Assembly (NCBI GenBank): GCA_018417955.1 | Contig: JACTVC010000021.1 | Location: forward strand, 930,001-994,000 | From: Laccaria trichodermophora | Taxonomy: Eukaryota > Basidiomycota > Agaricomycetes > Agaricales > Hydnangiaceae | Direction of reading: 5' to 3' | DNA: 64,000 bases | Shown here: positions 35,050-46,214 of the stretch, one piece after another | How the letters are laid out: every line of letters starts with the position of its first letter | Position numbering within the stretch: position 1 is the first letter of the stretch | The notes under the pieces: generated by a model | What the model saw: only the letters and a program-made list of their open reading frames with translations | Told to the model about the DNA's origin: nothing | The model's database searches: none | Program-made: the position numbers and the translations under genes

Positions 35050-37539
35050 CTATTGCTAAGGAATTTTCAATCTTCGGCAAAACAAACATCTGAAGCCGCG
35101 GGTCTCCATCTTCAGTGACCTCTGGTTTCGTGATACTATCGATGGTGGCGCCTTCATTTGCTTTTCACCTCATCAACGTTCAACCCTGGAGATTTTCTTT
35201 TTCACTAGAAAACACATGTCGCGATCTCGGTTTTCAGAACAAAGTCCACCGGTTTCTCACTCTGAGGCTACCCAAAGGCTACTTTGTCTGGATCCGTTGC
35301 TTTCGCGACGGTCGCACTGATGATTAGATCTGGGTCGGGCTGTCGGACCCTCTTATTTTCCCCGCGATTTACATGAATCTGTAAGGTAAAGTATTTTGTA
35401 GGCTTTACGGTCTCACTTGCTTTTTCGCTCTCGCTGGGCTCTACACCGGAATCACGTTTTCCTACGGATGGAGCTGTTTACTCTGGCCAATATCACCAGA
35501 ACTACAAAGTCTAACTCCTTCCGATCTACTCTTCGCACCGCTTTTATATACCCAGGACTACGATCTGCACGCCACCATTTCCTTATTCCAAGTTTGTGGG
35601 TATTAGTTGGGCGCTGCTTGGAGGTGACTACCACAAAATACAAAGACCTTGTTCTTTGTGGAGATGATGAAAGAAAGGCCAAGTCCCCTATTCTATGTGG
35701 TTATGTTCATGACTTTCTTTCGAAGAATCTCTTGCGACGAATTTTCCAAACTGTTCTCGTGACGCCCAACTCTGAAGCTTCCTGTCCTCAATCCTCTGCG
35801 TTCTTGCAGCCAATGTACAATTTGCAAGCAACGTGCGCGCTATTATCCCTAGTTTCGGTACTTCAAACTTTACCCTGACTCTGAAAGTGGATTAATTAGC
35901 TCACTCTTCGACCAGTTAGAGCCAGTTAGCCGTTGTCGTTCTAGATTTATGTGCGTTATCTTTCAGCCGTTAATTCGTCGGTCCCTCAGTCTAGCTACTC
36001 TTTTGAGTCTTTCATGTCAAATTTGCACTCTGGAAATCTTCGTCGTCCTCTTTTGTTCTTAATTTCTGAAACAACGACCAACCTGAAGCAGGAAATCCAA
36101 TCTGTACCTTGAGGCACTGAATGTTATCATTGAACTCGGAACGCTCTTCCGTGCTCCAACATTCTAATTCAGAATCAGTTCTCTCAAGCCTTGGAACCGG
36201 TTACTATACGGAGTATGTATCATGCTGAGACCAGATCCATAAATCATGGACCCACAAGTATTCATCCAACCTTCCATGCCCCCCTTCTTTATAGAATGAG
36301 ACCAGTACAAGGCAGTCTCGTAGCCTCGTGCGGAGATGGTTGTCCTACGCCCACACTGAATCTGGGACCCACAAACACCCACCGATCGTGATCGGTGTCC
36401 GCCCTTGCGATATCATTAGACTCCTCGCCTATGAACATGCAACCTGCAATTTACTAATATAGGGAAGACGTCGACTTAACATCATATTGAAGACGATCGA
36501 GGAGACTGGTAGTCCTCTCGCGTCAGCAAATCCACAGCGATCCCAGAGCGATCCATGCCATGATCTACTCGGAAATTCCAGAATCGCCGTTGCGGTCACA
36601 TATAATAACCCAAAACTTTGAAATCATTCAAGTGAGTCGGCTAACGTTATAATGGTGATTGGATGTATGCAGAAGTACACTTGCCTTAGACGCCTCTCGA
36701 AAATATTCGCAAACGCGCATCCCAGTGCACCGCAAAATCTGAAGCTGCTGATGTAGATCGTTCTAAGATGTCCTCCAATTTTCATAACCTCCGAAAACGC
36801 TCCTCCCTCAACCATCGCACGTCCCTAGTATACCTTTCTTCACCTCAGGCCTCAGTATGGACGATTCGCCCGACTTATTGCCGACTCGCGGAGTCAATAC
36901 ATAGATTTCTCGAAATTTATTGGAATTTTACAAGTACTTCTTTCATGACGACATTATCAAGTTGCACCGACGGGGTAACTTGAACTTCGAAGGGTCGAAG
37001 AAACTCATAGGTGCCCCCATGATCATAAGAAACTACGCAGCGGCTCGTTGACCCGTTCTTTCATCGATATCGCATGATCTGAACGTCAACGCTGCAGATT
37101 ACAATTCATCAATAAACAATACCTGAAGTTCCAGGCAGTCACATATACGACAACTATGAATTCTTGAAAGCGTGGCCCTGGTCCAAAACCGAGGGGCAGT
37201 GGCGGCTTCTGTGAATTGAATGTGGGAAGGCGAAAGAAAAATGACGCAACAAGAGGGCGTTAAAGCGGGGACGTGTACGTGATAGGGGGAACGGAGCGCT
37301 GGTAAAGAAAGACAAAGTGGGGGATGGGGTTCATGTCAAAAGCGTCATGACAACGAGAGAGACGAAATGAACAAGGAGTAAAGTGGTCCACGACACAGAC
37401 GACGTCGAGGTTCAACAAGTTGATAATGAAAAGTGGGGCCAACGCCTGGAGGGATCAATACTCGATATCGATAATAAAGCACTAGGCAAACAAAGGTAAG
37501 CTCCCACTCATAGTTCAATCAAAGCTTCTAAAGCTGCTC

Positions 37540-38068
37540 ATAGAACCGCCCAGGAACCTTCGCCACCGCCGCCGCAATCCCACTCATTCCCTCGACTTTA
37601 GATGGTACATCCCTTTTCCCGATGGAACAGGCGACACCCCTGCCTTTCGAACTAGCCGAATTGCGCTGATGAGAGCAGGGAAGGTGTACTGTTCCTATCC
37701 CTAGGTGACGCAGGCAAAACTACACGGCCAGGTGAGCTAACTCCACCATAACGGGTGATGCGACTCGAGCTGTCGCATAGGGATAATGATTTCGAGGGCG
37801 ACGCCATCACGAGAGGATAATTGAGGATTATAAGTCATTCCTTGGGCTTGATATGGCGCGCTGAGGCTGATAAGCTTGTCCTTGCTGTGCTGTGAATGGG
37901 TCGTATACTGAGGGCCATAGGTCATGACCTGCGCCTGGCAAGGTCCCTTGCGATGGGTAAGTCAAACCCTGAGGGTGGTAGGTCGCAGCCTGAGAATGAT
38001 ACGGCTGAGTGGAGTGAGTCAGCCCCTTCTGCAGATACACCCCACTCTGTGGACGATACCCAACAAGC
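37540..38068 (-). pseudogene. Decayed 3' end of a PH-domain gene (duplicate of 56435-57280)
   Basis: The minus strand retains Gln/Tyr/Pro-rich fragments (YHPQGLTYPSQGTLPG and related) matching the C-terminal exon of the gene at 56435-59543, but stops and frameshifts break the frame. It is cut at 38068 by the KDZ element and continues at 53818. Confidence 0.8.
38061..38068. repeat. 8-bp target-site duplication, left copy
   Basis: CAACAAGC here is repeated exactly at 53818-53825. With one copy and the sequence between them removed, the flanks rejoin into a sequence colinear with the intact gene near 57060. Confidence 0.7.
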
Positions 38069-38112
38069 AGGCAGTACTGTCATATACTTGCAAACACTGA
38101 CTGTAATCCTAG

Positions 38113-38195
38113 TCACATAGGTTGTGCACAACACACTGTAGTCTGTGTCACTGTGGGTTGTGCACAATGCTTGCACAACACACTACACGGGTTTC
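38113..38195. repeat. Left subterminal repeats of the large element
   Basis: Two copies of a GGTTGTGCACAA-type palindromic motif and one TGCTTGCACAACAC occur here. The same motifs lie in inverse order at 53.71-53.81 kb near the right end. Subterminal clusters like this often bind the transposase. Confidence 0.6.
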
Positions 38196-38442
38196 TGGTC
38201 CCCTTCCTTCCGCATTTGGGGCGCCTCGGGCCACTACGGCTTGGCTTTGACAGGGTACAGTCGCGGACAGACAAAGTCGACAATTTTGATAACTTGGCAA
38301 CCAATGAAAATTTCGGCAATTTGACTTCAGAATTGTGATCAACTCGACGAAATACGTCGAAAAACACATCTTAGAAGTTTTTCCCACGAGCCATTAAATT
38401 GGCCAAAATTTTGACCAAAACCAATGACATTCTATATACCTA

Positions 38443-39112
38443 CAGTCGCGGACAAACAAAGACAACAAATTTGATATCTCAGACCCAGCCAATATTTCGG
38501 CAATATTTTTTCAGAATCTTGATCAGCTCGTCGAAATACGTCGAAAAACACACCTTCGAAGTTTTTCCCACGAGCGGATGTGTTCCGCCAAATTTTTGGT
38601 CAAATATGTAGCCCCAATTCAGGGTCCTAGGTGACCAAATTTACCTCAAAGTGGCTCACGATGGAGTTGATTTTCTGAAAATGATTTGTGTGTCAGCAGC
38701 GGCGCCTTTGGCCACTGTAATTCCGGTAAACACTCTTCAACTAAGACTTAAGGGTCTCCGAAAGGCACCGAGCGGGCCCTGATTACCGATCAATTTCTAT
38801 TTTAGGTCATTCTTTTCGAATTTATTTAGCCAAAACGGCTCGACAGAACCTTCCAATATTACAGGATCATTTGCCTCTCATCAAAAGCAGTCGATTGCAC
38901 TATTTTTCATGATTTTTAGACCAATTCTCACGGTCCTGCCAAATTTTGAGGGCCTAAAAACCTTATTTGGAAGTTTATGAGGGAACGGCTCGATAAAATT
39001 TGATAAAATTGGTATTGTTGGAATCGTCTCATCAATCCGCGTCGATTAAGACTATTTTCGAAGAATTTGGTAAACTTTGATATTTTTTGTTGACTTTGTT
39101 TGTCCGCGACTG
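38443..39112. mobile_element. Tc1/mariner-like MITE with a duplicated left end, 670 bp
   Basis: The ends are inverted repeats CAGTCGCGGACAAACAAAG, flanked by TA at 38441-38442 and 39113-39114. A second left end (CAGTCGCGGACAGACAAAG) with ~180 bp of similar sequence lies just outside at 38258-38440, also preceded by TA. So the left end is tandemly duplicated or a second truncated copy is nested. No transposase. Confidence 0.75.
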
Positions 39113-39148
39113 TAGGCCTCAGCACCTTCCCAAAAATAGGTTACTTCC

Positions 39149-39410
39149 CCCTTTGGGTAGATCAGCAGCATTGGTAATAGATGGCGGCATGGCAGGCACA
39201 CCTCCTCTTGGATTGGCAGGATCAGATGGCGGGCTATTCATTTAAAATTCCCCCTTTGGGTAGAATAGCGGCATTGGTAACAGATGTCGGCATGGCGGGC
39301 TATTCATTTAAAATCCCCCCTTTGGGTAGAATAGCGGCATTGGTAACAGATGGCGGCATGGCGGGCACACCTCCTCTTGGATTGGCAGGATCAGATGGCG
39401 GGCTTTTGGC
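39149..39410. repeat. Tandem repeat with alternating units
   Basis: Units beginning CCCCCTTTGGGTAGA and running into GGTAACAGATGGCGGCATGG recur three times. They end either in a CACACCTCCTCTTGGATTGG block or in GGGCTATTCATTTAAAAT. Confidence 0.8.
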
Positions 39411-39599
39411 AGCTATTTATTTGACATACATTTTTTTTTGTTAGGGTTAGCGTGTTTGAAGGTATTTTTTGACTAATTGAGCTGGCACTGAATTATATAT
39501 CAATCAATGAGAGAAGACTTCGAAAAAAGCAAAGGACTTTGAATGAAAAGTCTCAAGGAGGACTGGTGCTGGTATATTCTTAATATTTCTATTCTTATA

Positions 39600-39691
39600 T
39601 CAGTCATATGGTTGAGTGGATTGTTTGGCATTGTCAGTCTTATGTGTATGAGAATGCTCTGGGTTCGATTCTTGACTGTTGAGTTTTTTTT
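39600..39691 (+). other. tRNA-like Pol III unit (SINE or tRNA relic)
   Basis: TGGTTGAGTGG resembles an A box, GGGTTCGATTC a B box, and a T8 run follows at 39684. A CAGTCA/TGACTG stem could pair, but the T stem is poor, so a working tRNA is unlikely. Confidence 0.35.
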
Positions 39692-39824
39692 AAAATGATA
39701 TTTCTTTATGTGCCTCAACCATTCGAGACCAAGGGCTCTCTCAGAAATCCAGACTAGCTCCAAATTTTATGAACACAGGCTATATATATTTTATGGTGCA
39801 AATACAATAGCGGTACTCATAAAT

Positions 39825-42800
39825 TCATCCCTCTGGTACCCAATAATTTGGCTTCCTAACTTCACGGCCACTTCGAGACTTACGACTGCCCTCTGGCTCC
39901 TTACCGCCCTCTGGCTCCTTTCGCTTCTTTCCTGACCCCTTAGACCCCTTCTCACTGACCCCCTTTCCGTTACCTAGTGCTTCTTCCGCCTCGCGTTTTT
40001 TGCGAGCCCTAGTAAGAGCTGCTTTCTCATAGCGGGTCAGCTCAGTCAAAGGTGCGTGATTTTCCTTATCGCTTGGGCCATCACCCAGGGGAGGTGCGGG
40101 GGTCATATTGTTGGAAGGTGTCGCATCGGTGCTACTGGAAGGAGCAGTGTTAGCACTGGCAGATATAGGTGTGTGAGTGGTTGTGCCGGGAGCAGATTCT
40201 GTATCGCCATTGCAAGCATCACCACCACCGGAGAGAAGAGAGGCATTGACGCCAGGCTTCTTGATGGGTCGTGGTCGTGGTCGTGGTCGAATCTGACGAT
40301 GTTCTTGGGTTGCACTGTCTGAGGATGCCAAATCGGCGTTGATGGCTGCACCATGGATGGTGTAGTTAACCGTAGTGGAAGCCTCTAAATTGAGTGGTGC
40401 TGAAGAAGGGGGGGATGAAGGAGGTGGAGTAGGGGTAAGTGCGGAGGCTGGCGCTGAAGGTAAAGGGGTTTTGGGAGGTGATGCGCTAGATGGATTGACA
40501 GTGCGACCCAATGTGAACGGATTGATTGGGGCACGGCCAAAAACACGGGGATCGGATGCGAGGGTTGCAAATGGGTTGTTGAGGTCGCTCCTCTCCTGTG
40601 TCGTGACAGCTAAAGGCTCGCGTCGGGGAGGTGTTCTCTGAAACACAAACCCAGGTGCTGATGCTAATAAAATCCCAGCAGTTGATGCTGGTTTCCCCAT
40701 ATTCTCCATATAAAGGAGAGGATCGATGAAGGGATCACGAAGGGGAGAAGGTGAGGAAGCAGGAGGAGGAGGAGTTCGCCTTTGAGCGAAGAGTGATTGA
40801 TCCATTCGGGCGAAGGCATGCGAGATAGGCGATGATGGCGCACCTGGAGCCAATGGTAAGCCGTTCACCTCCACTGATGACCCACCTGACATTGGAAATC
40901 TCTTCTCACTCCCTTCAATAGAATCAGTCGAGACTGTTCCTCCAAAAGCAGCATCCAACCCTCCATCTTGATTGTCGTTCCAGGCACTGCCAGTGCTGAG
41001 GGAAATATCATCGCCAGGAGCTTCGAGAGTCTGGCCTGAGCAGTATCGATCGAGGGCTTGTTTTCGTGGAGAATGAGCAGGAGTGGCCAGAGATGAGCTG
41101 TCAAGAACCGGGGGAGCGTCCAGCGGCAGTGCGCTCGACGTTGGTAATAGTGACGAGTCAGGTTCCAAAGAAGGCCCAGAACTTTCACGGAGGTCAGGCC
41201 CGATTGATGGCATCATTTCAATGGAAGGCGATTCAGATCTTGGCATGGCGATCAGGGTTTTGGCTACGTCACTATCAAGGATAGGTTGGGTTTTGGCTAT
41301 GTCATTATCGAGGATAGGACGTCCCGCTCCCGCGAAGCTGAAAGCTCTTTCCTGACAGACTTCTGGTGCTGAAACAGTTTTGAGTCAAACATACACAAAG
41401 AAATTCTAACGGTACTTACGAAAAGCATTTCGAACAAATTGCGAAAATGGCAGGGCGAAGCCTTTTTTAAATCCTGTGTAAGCTTCATGGAAGTCTCTGC
41501 CGCCATCACTCTTTGGCCCAAAGTAGTAGCTATGAAAGGGGTGATTAATAAAATAACGTTGAAGAAAACAAGAGAATGACAGACTCGTGTTGATATACTG
41601 TCCCTCCAGCTTTTGGAAGTGGACCAGCGCATCCAATAAAAAATGCCCAGCCAGTCGATGCGCACAAGCAGTTAAAAATCTTGTCGAGGACATCGGGCAG
41701 TTCATCTATTGCCCTAAGAGGATGCAACAGCGTCAAATTAAAATACTCGCAATTACAGTGCGCTAAATCGCCTACTTTTGGAAATCCTCAGGATTTTTCT
41801 CTACCTCACAACTGTCGTCCACGCCGTCACCTTCTTTACCATCCTCAGAGTCCTGACCGCCTGTGATATAGGATTGGAAGGGAATGCCCAGAGGCCATAG
41901 TCAAACAGTGGTATATAGCTAGATTTGGATATCTTACATAATAGATTGATCTTTTGTCTTGAACCACCACCTTGTCAGCAGTCTTGCCATCCTCTTGCAC
42001 TACATGTAGTGCTTTGTATAACTGTACTTCCTACAGTATGCATAATCATGTTGGGCCAGCTGAGTATCTTGTAACTGCTCATTGCTCACTCATGGGTGTT
42101 GATCCCAGATCCACCCATTCTTGCCTCCTCCTTCCCTCTTGGCTTCAGCTATGTGAGAAGTTCAGAGTGAACGCTTCACACCGCCCTTCTGCTTGAGACA
42201 CTCAGCAGCTACTTCAGCCTTCACCTCTTCCGACTCAGCACTAAATAGAGTAGCCCTTACACTCTTGAAGAGAATAAGGTGCTCTCCTGGTAATGCTGAT
42301 CAGACCATTTGTTAATTAAACATTGCAATAAAATACTCACCTTGAGAAAGTTTCCCTCCAGATTGGTCAGCCTTGGCTGCACTGACCGCCTCTCGAACCT
42401 TCTCCGCATACAACTTGCCATAAATTTCGGCCGCGTTCAAATTCCGGGAGCGCTTGTTCTTCACTAAGCTCTGCATCAACATATTTGAAAATACAGAGCT
42501 ATCAGAGGAGCGCTTGTATCCCCGAGCGTTCCAGTTGAACCAATTTCTGAGTTGCTAAAAGGGGCGTAAGTTAAGTGAATTCTAGTACCGCAATGAAATT
42601 TTACTTACTTTCTTTCTAGCCTTTATGGCATCACGAAGTTCATCCTCCTGTGGTGGGGTAAGAACTGCTGACGGCTCACCGGCCGCTGTTGGAAAGAGAG
42701 CATTGCGTTCAGGATATTTCTCAAACCAGCCTTCAGCGATGTGTGAGTGAAAGCGCGCGACCATTGATTTCTTCTGCGCTTCAGTGAACGCTGGAATATG

Positions 42801-42848
42801 GGATTCGAGCCATTTCTTTTGCTCATTGGTTATAGAAGATTTTCCCAT
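39825..42848 (-). CDS. 813-aa protein of a transposon-associated agaricomycete family; one intron is a mobile repeat
   Basis: Seven exons (42848-42609, 42554-42341, 42286-42182, 41860-41776, 41713-41570, 41529-41420, 41368-39825) join in frame to 813 residues. The start MGKSSITNEQKKWLESHIPA opens a family motif (EQKKWLE...F...WFEKYPER), followed by RNWFNWNARGYKRSSDSSVF and GEHLILFKSVRATLF; such proteins are numerous in mushrooms and of unknown function. The last ~470 residues are Ser/Pro-rich and disordered, with a basic end (KREAEEALGNGKG, GREVRKPNYWVPEG). Intron 3 (41861-42181) coincides with a mobile repeat. Intron 5 is only 40 nt with a weak GTTTTC donor, so that join is the least sure. 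Confidence 0.65.
41862..42180 (-). mobile_element. TG...CA repeat family, copy B (319 bp), serving as an intron
   Basis: Bounded by TGTGA and TCACA and by perfect 5-bp direct repeats CCGCC (41857-41861 and 42181-42185). It is homologous over its full length to the outer parts of the copy at 3494-4657. On the gene strand, the donor GT is made of the last base of one target copy plus the first base of the repeat. The acceptor AG is made of the last base of the repeat plus the first base of the other target copy. Splicing restores the frame with one extra Gly codon. Confidence 0.85.
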
Positions 42849-43547
42849 GATGGACGGCAAAGAATTCAATGACGAGGTGAAGTGACAGAGGTCGAACTGA
42901 CGGATATAATTCAAGGCGGGTGATTTCTCTCCTTCCACCATGCTGATTATTTTCAGTACATCAGACAAATATCTTTCCATATTTTCGTTTTGATCTCCAG
43001 TAAGCCCTTTCGTATACAATTTCAAATCTCCTCTTATCTTTCCCCATTCTTCACATCTCCATTTCTTCAACTCTTCCAGATACCAATTATCACTCTAGAT
43101 CTATTGCATAGATATTCTACACCACAAACTTCCACCTCAGTATAAACTTCCGTCCCGGTGGTTTGACTCTCCAGCAAACACTAAGATAAATTTGGAAACC
43201 GATCATATTCTATTTTAGGCACACCGTCTCCTCGCTACCTATTGCATGCATCTCAATTTCTTATGTATCTTAAGGGCACTGCACATGTGGATAAATCATG
43301 TGTGAACTACGCATTTGGATAAATTGTATCCTTGGCATTTCTATCTGAGGTTCGGTTACATTCTATATGCGTGCATCCCAATTTCTTATGTACCTTGAGT
43401 GCACTGCACATGCGGATAAACCATGTGTGCACTGCGCATTTGGATAAATTGTAGATCACGTCCTTGGCAATTCTGCCAAACTAATGTCAATAACAAGCGA
43501 TGTATAGAATTTATTCCTCTTCGTCACTTTTCATTCCCAACCCTTCC
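42849..43547. promoter_or_regulatory. Divergent promoter region with an 84-bp direct repeat
   Basis: About 700 bp separates the divergent starts at 42848 and 43548. Two similar direct units (43250-43333 and 43374-43457) share ATTTCTTATGTA, GGGCACTGCACATG or a close variant, and GCATTTGGATAAATTGTA. They may be duplicated control elements shared by both genes; this is inference. Confidence 0.4.
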
Positions 43548-44369
43548 ATGTCTGACATCCCCCTGCAGCAAGCGGCCCAGAACGAGCCTTGCCGCTCCTG
43601 CTTGACCGCTTTAGAAGCTGCAGCGTCAATGGCTAGACTGGTTGTACGTTTTGAGAGAGGTTAGTATTCTGGTTTGCCTTTTTGATGCTTATAATCTCAT
43701 TCATCTATTCAGCTACAAGGCGTATGGCGCATTTTCTGTTTCATTGTGGATATTCAGATACTCATCGAAGCTAGATATGATACCCGACCCCCTTACTCAA
43801 GAAGGACTCAACACAATCGCAGAGGTCACACAGGGTTCGTTGTTATTTTATCTGACATGCTATCTCTAATTTCTATGTAAAAGCCCTTGCTACCTTACCG
43901 GACGATTCTCTTTCTGATTATCAGGTCATTGGAGCTAATGGTATGGTTGCCGCCTTCAATGCTCTCATTTCAATTTAACGCTTCACTTTCAGAATCCATT
44001 GAGAACGCAGCTGGTGGCACTTCCACAGCAGGAGAAAGTGCAACCCCTTTGATTGCTGATCCTGCTACTGAGGACCACCGCTGGTATGCAGTTACTGTGG
44101 GCCGGGCACCAGGTGTCTATCGCGGCGCGTGCGTAATATTTCTATTTTCCACATATTCTTTGATATCTAATATAAATATTGGTAGGTATCACCTTAGTGG
44201 AAACTCTACTGGCACCCCAGGTGGAACAGTGCAGCGATTTTCAGATATGCATCGTGCCCTAGCAGCATACCAGGCTGCCGTCCTAGCCGGAAGTGTTGTT
44301 GAAGTCACGGTAGCTACCACTCGTCGTGTAATCACTCCCAACGATCCTGTCAATATTGTGGACCACTAG
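43548..44369 (+). CDS. 182-aa protein with viroplasmin/RNase H1 N-terminal-like domain
   Basis: Five exons (43548-43659, 43775-43834, 43884-43940, 43993-44128, 44186-44369) join in frame. The C-terminal part reads HRWYAVTVGRAPGVYRGAYH, then GTPGGTVQRFSDMHRALAAY. This is the (W/F)YAV..GR.PG(V/I)Y......V.G.PG...+RF....EA pattern of the small domain at the N-terminus of RNase H1 (also in viroplasmins), which binds RNA-DNA hybrids or dsRNA. No RNase H catalytic domain is present. The N-terminus has a CRSC pair. As part of the large element it might bind nucleic acid; it starts divergently from the 813-aa gene. Confidence 0.65.
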
Positions 44370-44462
44370 CGTATTAACAATTCATCAATTTTATCTTTCG
44401 AAGTTTGTCAAATTGAATTTTGCATGCTCTCAACCTTGATTCCAGATGTTGCGTATAATGAT

Positions 44463-45322
44463 CTATCTACTCTCATTCCCGTCCTCAAAGCCCTCACCTT
44501 CACCCTCATCCTGGTTGTCCTCGCCCTCCTCCCCCTCATCCTGGCTGTCCTCTCCCTGGCCCTCATCTTCCTCCTTTCTGCGTAACCATTGATAATCTGA
44601 CAAGAGGCCATGCACCGTGCCGCCCAATAAATTTATGCGCACCTCAAGAGCTGCCAAACCCTGTGTGATAATGCGAAGCAATTCTACTTCAATTCTCCAC
44701 AATTCCCTTATTTGCCAATCAGAATTTGGGAGATGGCCTTCCATGCTTGAGAGGTCCTCCATTAATTCCCAACCGATGTCAGCGTGGTTTAGCATCTCTC
44801 CAACCCAATGCTCAAGCCTATCTTCCTTGGTAGCTTTTTGATATTCGGAATCGAGTTTGTGGTGCCAGGCCCAACTTCCACCCCAGGGCAAGGCCCAAGC
44901 ACGTACGCGATCACGGATTTCGCAGAATCGAGAAAATTCCGTTATATCAAACTCCTCTGAAGAGAGTTCCTGGTTACGGTTGACCGGTGGTAGAACAACG
45001 TCCTTGACAGTGTGTGTGGTGGACAGATTTAAATTAAGTAACTTGTTCGCCTTTCTAATTTCAGGTCAGTACATGGCATTGATTGAAGGACCAAATTAAA
45101 TGTACTCCTTCTCTCGCTTCTCTCTCATTCGGAGTTTTGATTTCTCCCTCAGCTCTGGGTGACTGTGAAAAAAGAAAGTGTGAACCGTCAGCAATTGTAA
45201 GAATGTTTGAACAACCTTCTGTAATAACGTTGGTCTCTCGTTAGTTTATCATTTCCTGCTACACTGGAAGCAGTCTTGTTTCTTTTGCTTTTAGTTTCAG
45301 ATGAGGTTCGGGTGCGACCCAT
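44463..45322 (-). CDS. 251-aa protein, basic N-terminus and acidic tail, unknown function
   Basis: Exons 45322-45216, 45162-45106 and 45054-44463 join in frame through introns with GTTGTT and GTACAT donors. The N-terminus (MGRTRTSSETKSKRNK) is basic, followed by YYRSHPELREKSKLRMREKR. That YR..(H/N)PE.REK.(R/K)LRM pattern, likely a DNA-binding or coiled helix, recurs in agaricomycete transposon-associated proteins. The middle is helical with Trp and Leu. The C-terminal 35 residues are repeats of (E/D)EGQGED and DNQDEGE type. It is convergent with the 182-aa gene. No enzyme motif. Confidence 0.6.
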
Positions 45323-45374
45323 GGAGAATGAAATGTAATGCGGAGATAATGGGTTGAAAATAGTTGGAAGTCGA

Positions 45375-45690
45375 AGCGAAACGTGAACAAATAGCGTTGA
45401 CATGTGTCTCTCACACTTGCAAACTTCAAGGAAGGTATATAATATAAGTATTTACGGTATCTCAATAGGTTTATTGTATCGAGAGTGGCAAGAAGTTCTT
45501 ACCTTGAACAAGTAATGCTCCCTGGTTAGAGGCGATGTTTCTAATAAGTTTGCGCATCAAGTTCATGCGAAATGTGAACAAACAGTGTTGGCATCTGCCT
45601 CGCACACTTGCAAATTTTGAGGAAGGTTTATAATGTAAGTATTCATGGTATATCAGTAGCTTTATTGTAACTAGAATAGCAACTTCTTAA
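45375..45690. repeat. Two direct repeat units, ~130 bp each
   Basis: 45375-45508 and 45565-45692 share TGTGAACAAA, CACACTTGCAAA, AAGGAAGGT(A/T)TATAAT and a GTAAC/GTATC end, at about 85% similarity. Each unit has a TATATAAT-like stretch. Confidence 0.6.
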
Positions 45691-45716
45691 CTCGATTGAC
45701 AAATTCAAGAAGTTTG

Positions 45717-46060
45717 TGCAACGTTCACGTCGAGTTCACGTCACGTTCACATCAAATTCATGCGAAGTTCACGATAGCCGCAGTTAAGATGTTCACACAT
45801 TCACACGGGAGGTTCAAAATTGTTTTACAATGGCGCTTCTGACCCCGTTTAACGTTTACAGGCTCAACGGGGTGTTTCTCAGAGGTTTGCGCGATGTTCA
45901 CGTTGGATTCACGTCAGGTTCACGTCAGGTTCACGTTGGGTTCACGTCGAATTCACGCGAAGTTCACGATATCCGCGGCCCACATGTTCACGCATTCACG
46001 CGCGAAGTTCACGATCACCGCGGGGATGATGTTCACGCGTTCACGCCGATCCGATCAAGA
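45717..46060. repeat. Degenerate GTTCACGTC minisatellite
   Basis: The motif (G)GTTCACGTC/GTTCACGCG recurs about 18 times at ~10-bp or longer spacing, with two higher-order units ending AAGTTCACGAT..CCGC. It is non-coding: the overlapping plus-strand frame merely repeats HVGFTSGSRQVHVGF-like residues. Confidence 0.7.
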
Positions 46061-46214
46061 CACCCGCATCGTTCATCTTTTCTCATTCTCAACTTCTCGC
46101 CCACCTGCCATATAGTCTCTCCAGCATTTAAAGCACGATGAGGCCCCCTTTCTTTCCTCCTGCCTACCACCAAATACTTCGCAAAAGGTACGTCGCCCCA
46201 TCCAAACCCTTTCA

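Larger units (their letters stand above)
35050..38068. repeat. Direct duplication, copy 1 (left part)
   Basis: This stretch aligns in the same orientation with 54280-57070. Landmarks: 'CTATCGATGGTGGC' at ~35.13 and 54.35 kb, 'GAATCTCTTGCGA' at ~35.73 and 54.90 kb, 'CATAAATCATGGACCCACA' at 36.24 and 55.34 kb, and the end of the PH-domain gene at 37.5-38.07 versus 56.43-57.07 kb. Divergence is substantial. The alignment stops at 38068 and resumes at 53818, on the far side of the large insertion. Confidence 0.85.

Noticed and set aside
38069..38070. Alternative left end of the large element at 38070 paired with ACTGCC at 53806
   Set aside because: The GGCAGT/ACTGCC ends are attractive, but the adjoining 8 bp on the two sides do not match. 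The boundary with a perfect CAACAAGC duplication also restores colinearity with the parent gene.
41857..42185. Gene disruption: the repeat in the 813-aa gene as a simple inactivating insertion
   Set aside because: All seven exons stay in frame, and the repeat ends plus target duplication give proper GT and AG sites. A spliced intron is therefore the better reading, though transcripts are needed.
45717..46060. CRISPR-like array of GTTCACGTC repeats
   Set aside because: The repeats are ~10 bp, variable and without unique spacers of constant length, and the genome is eukaryotic. It is a minisatellite.
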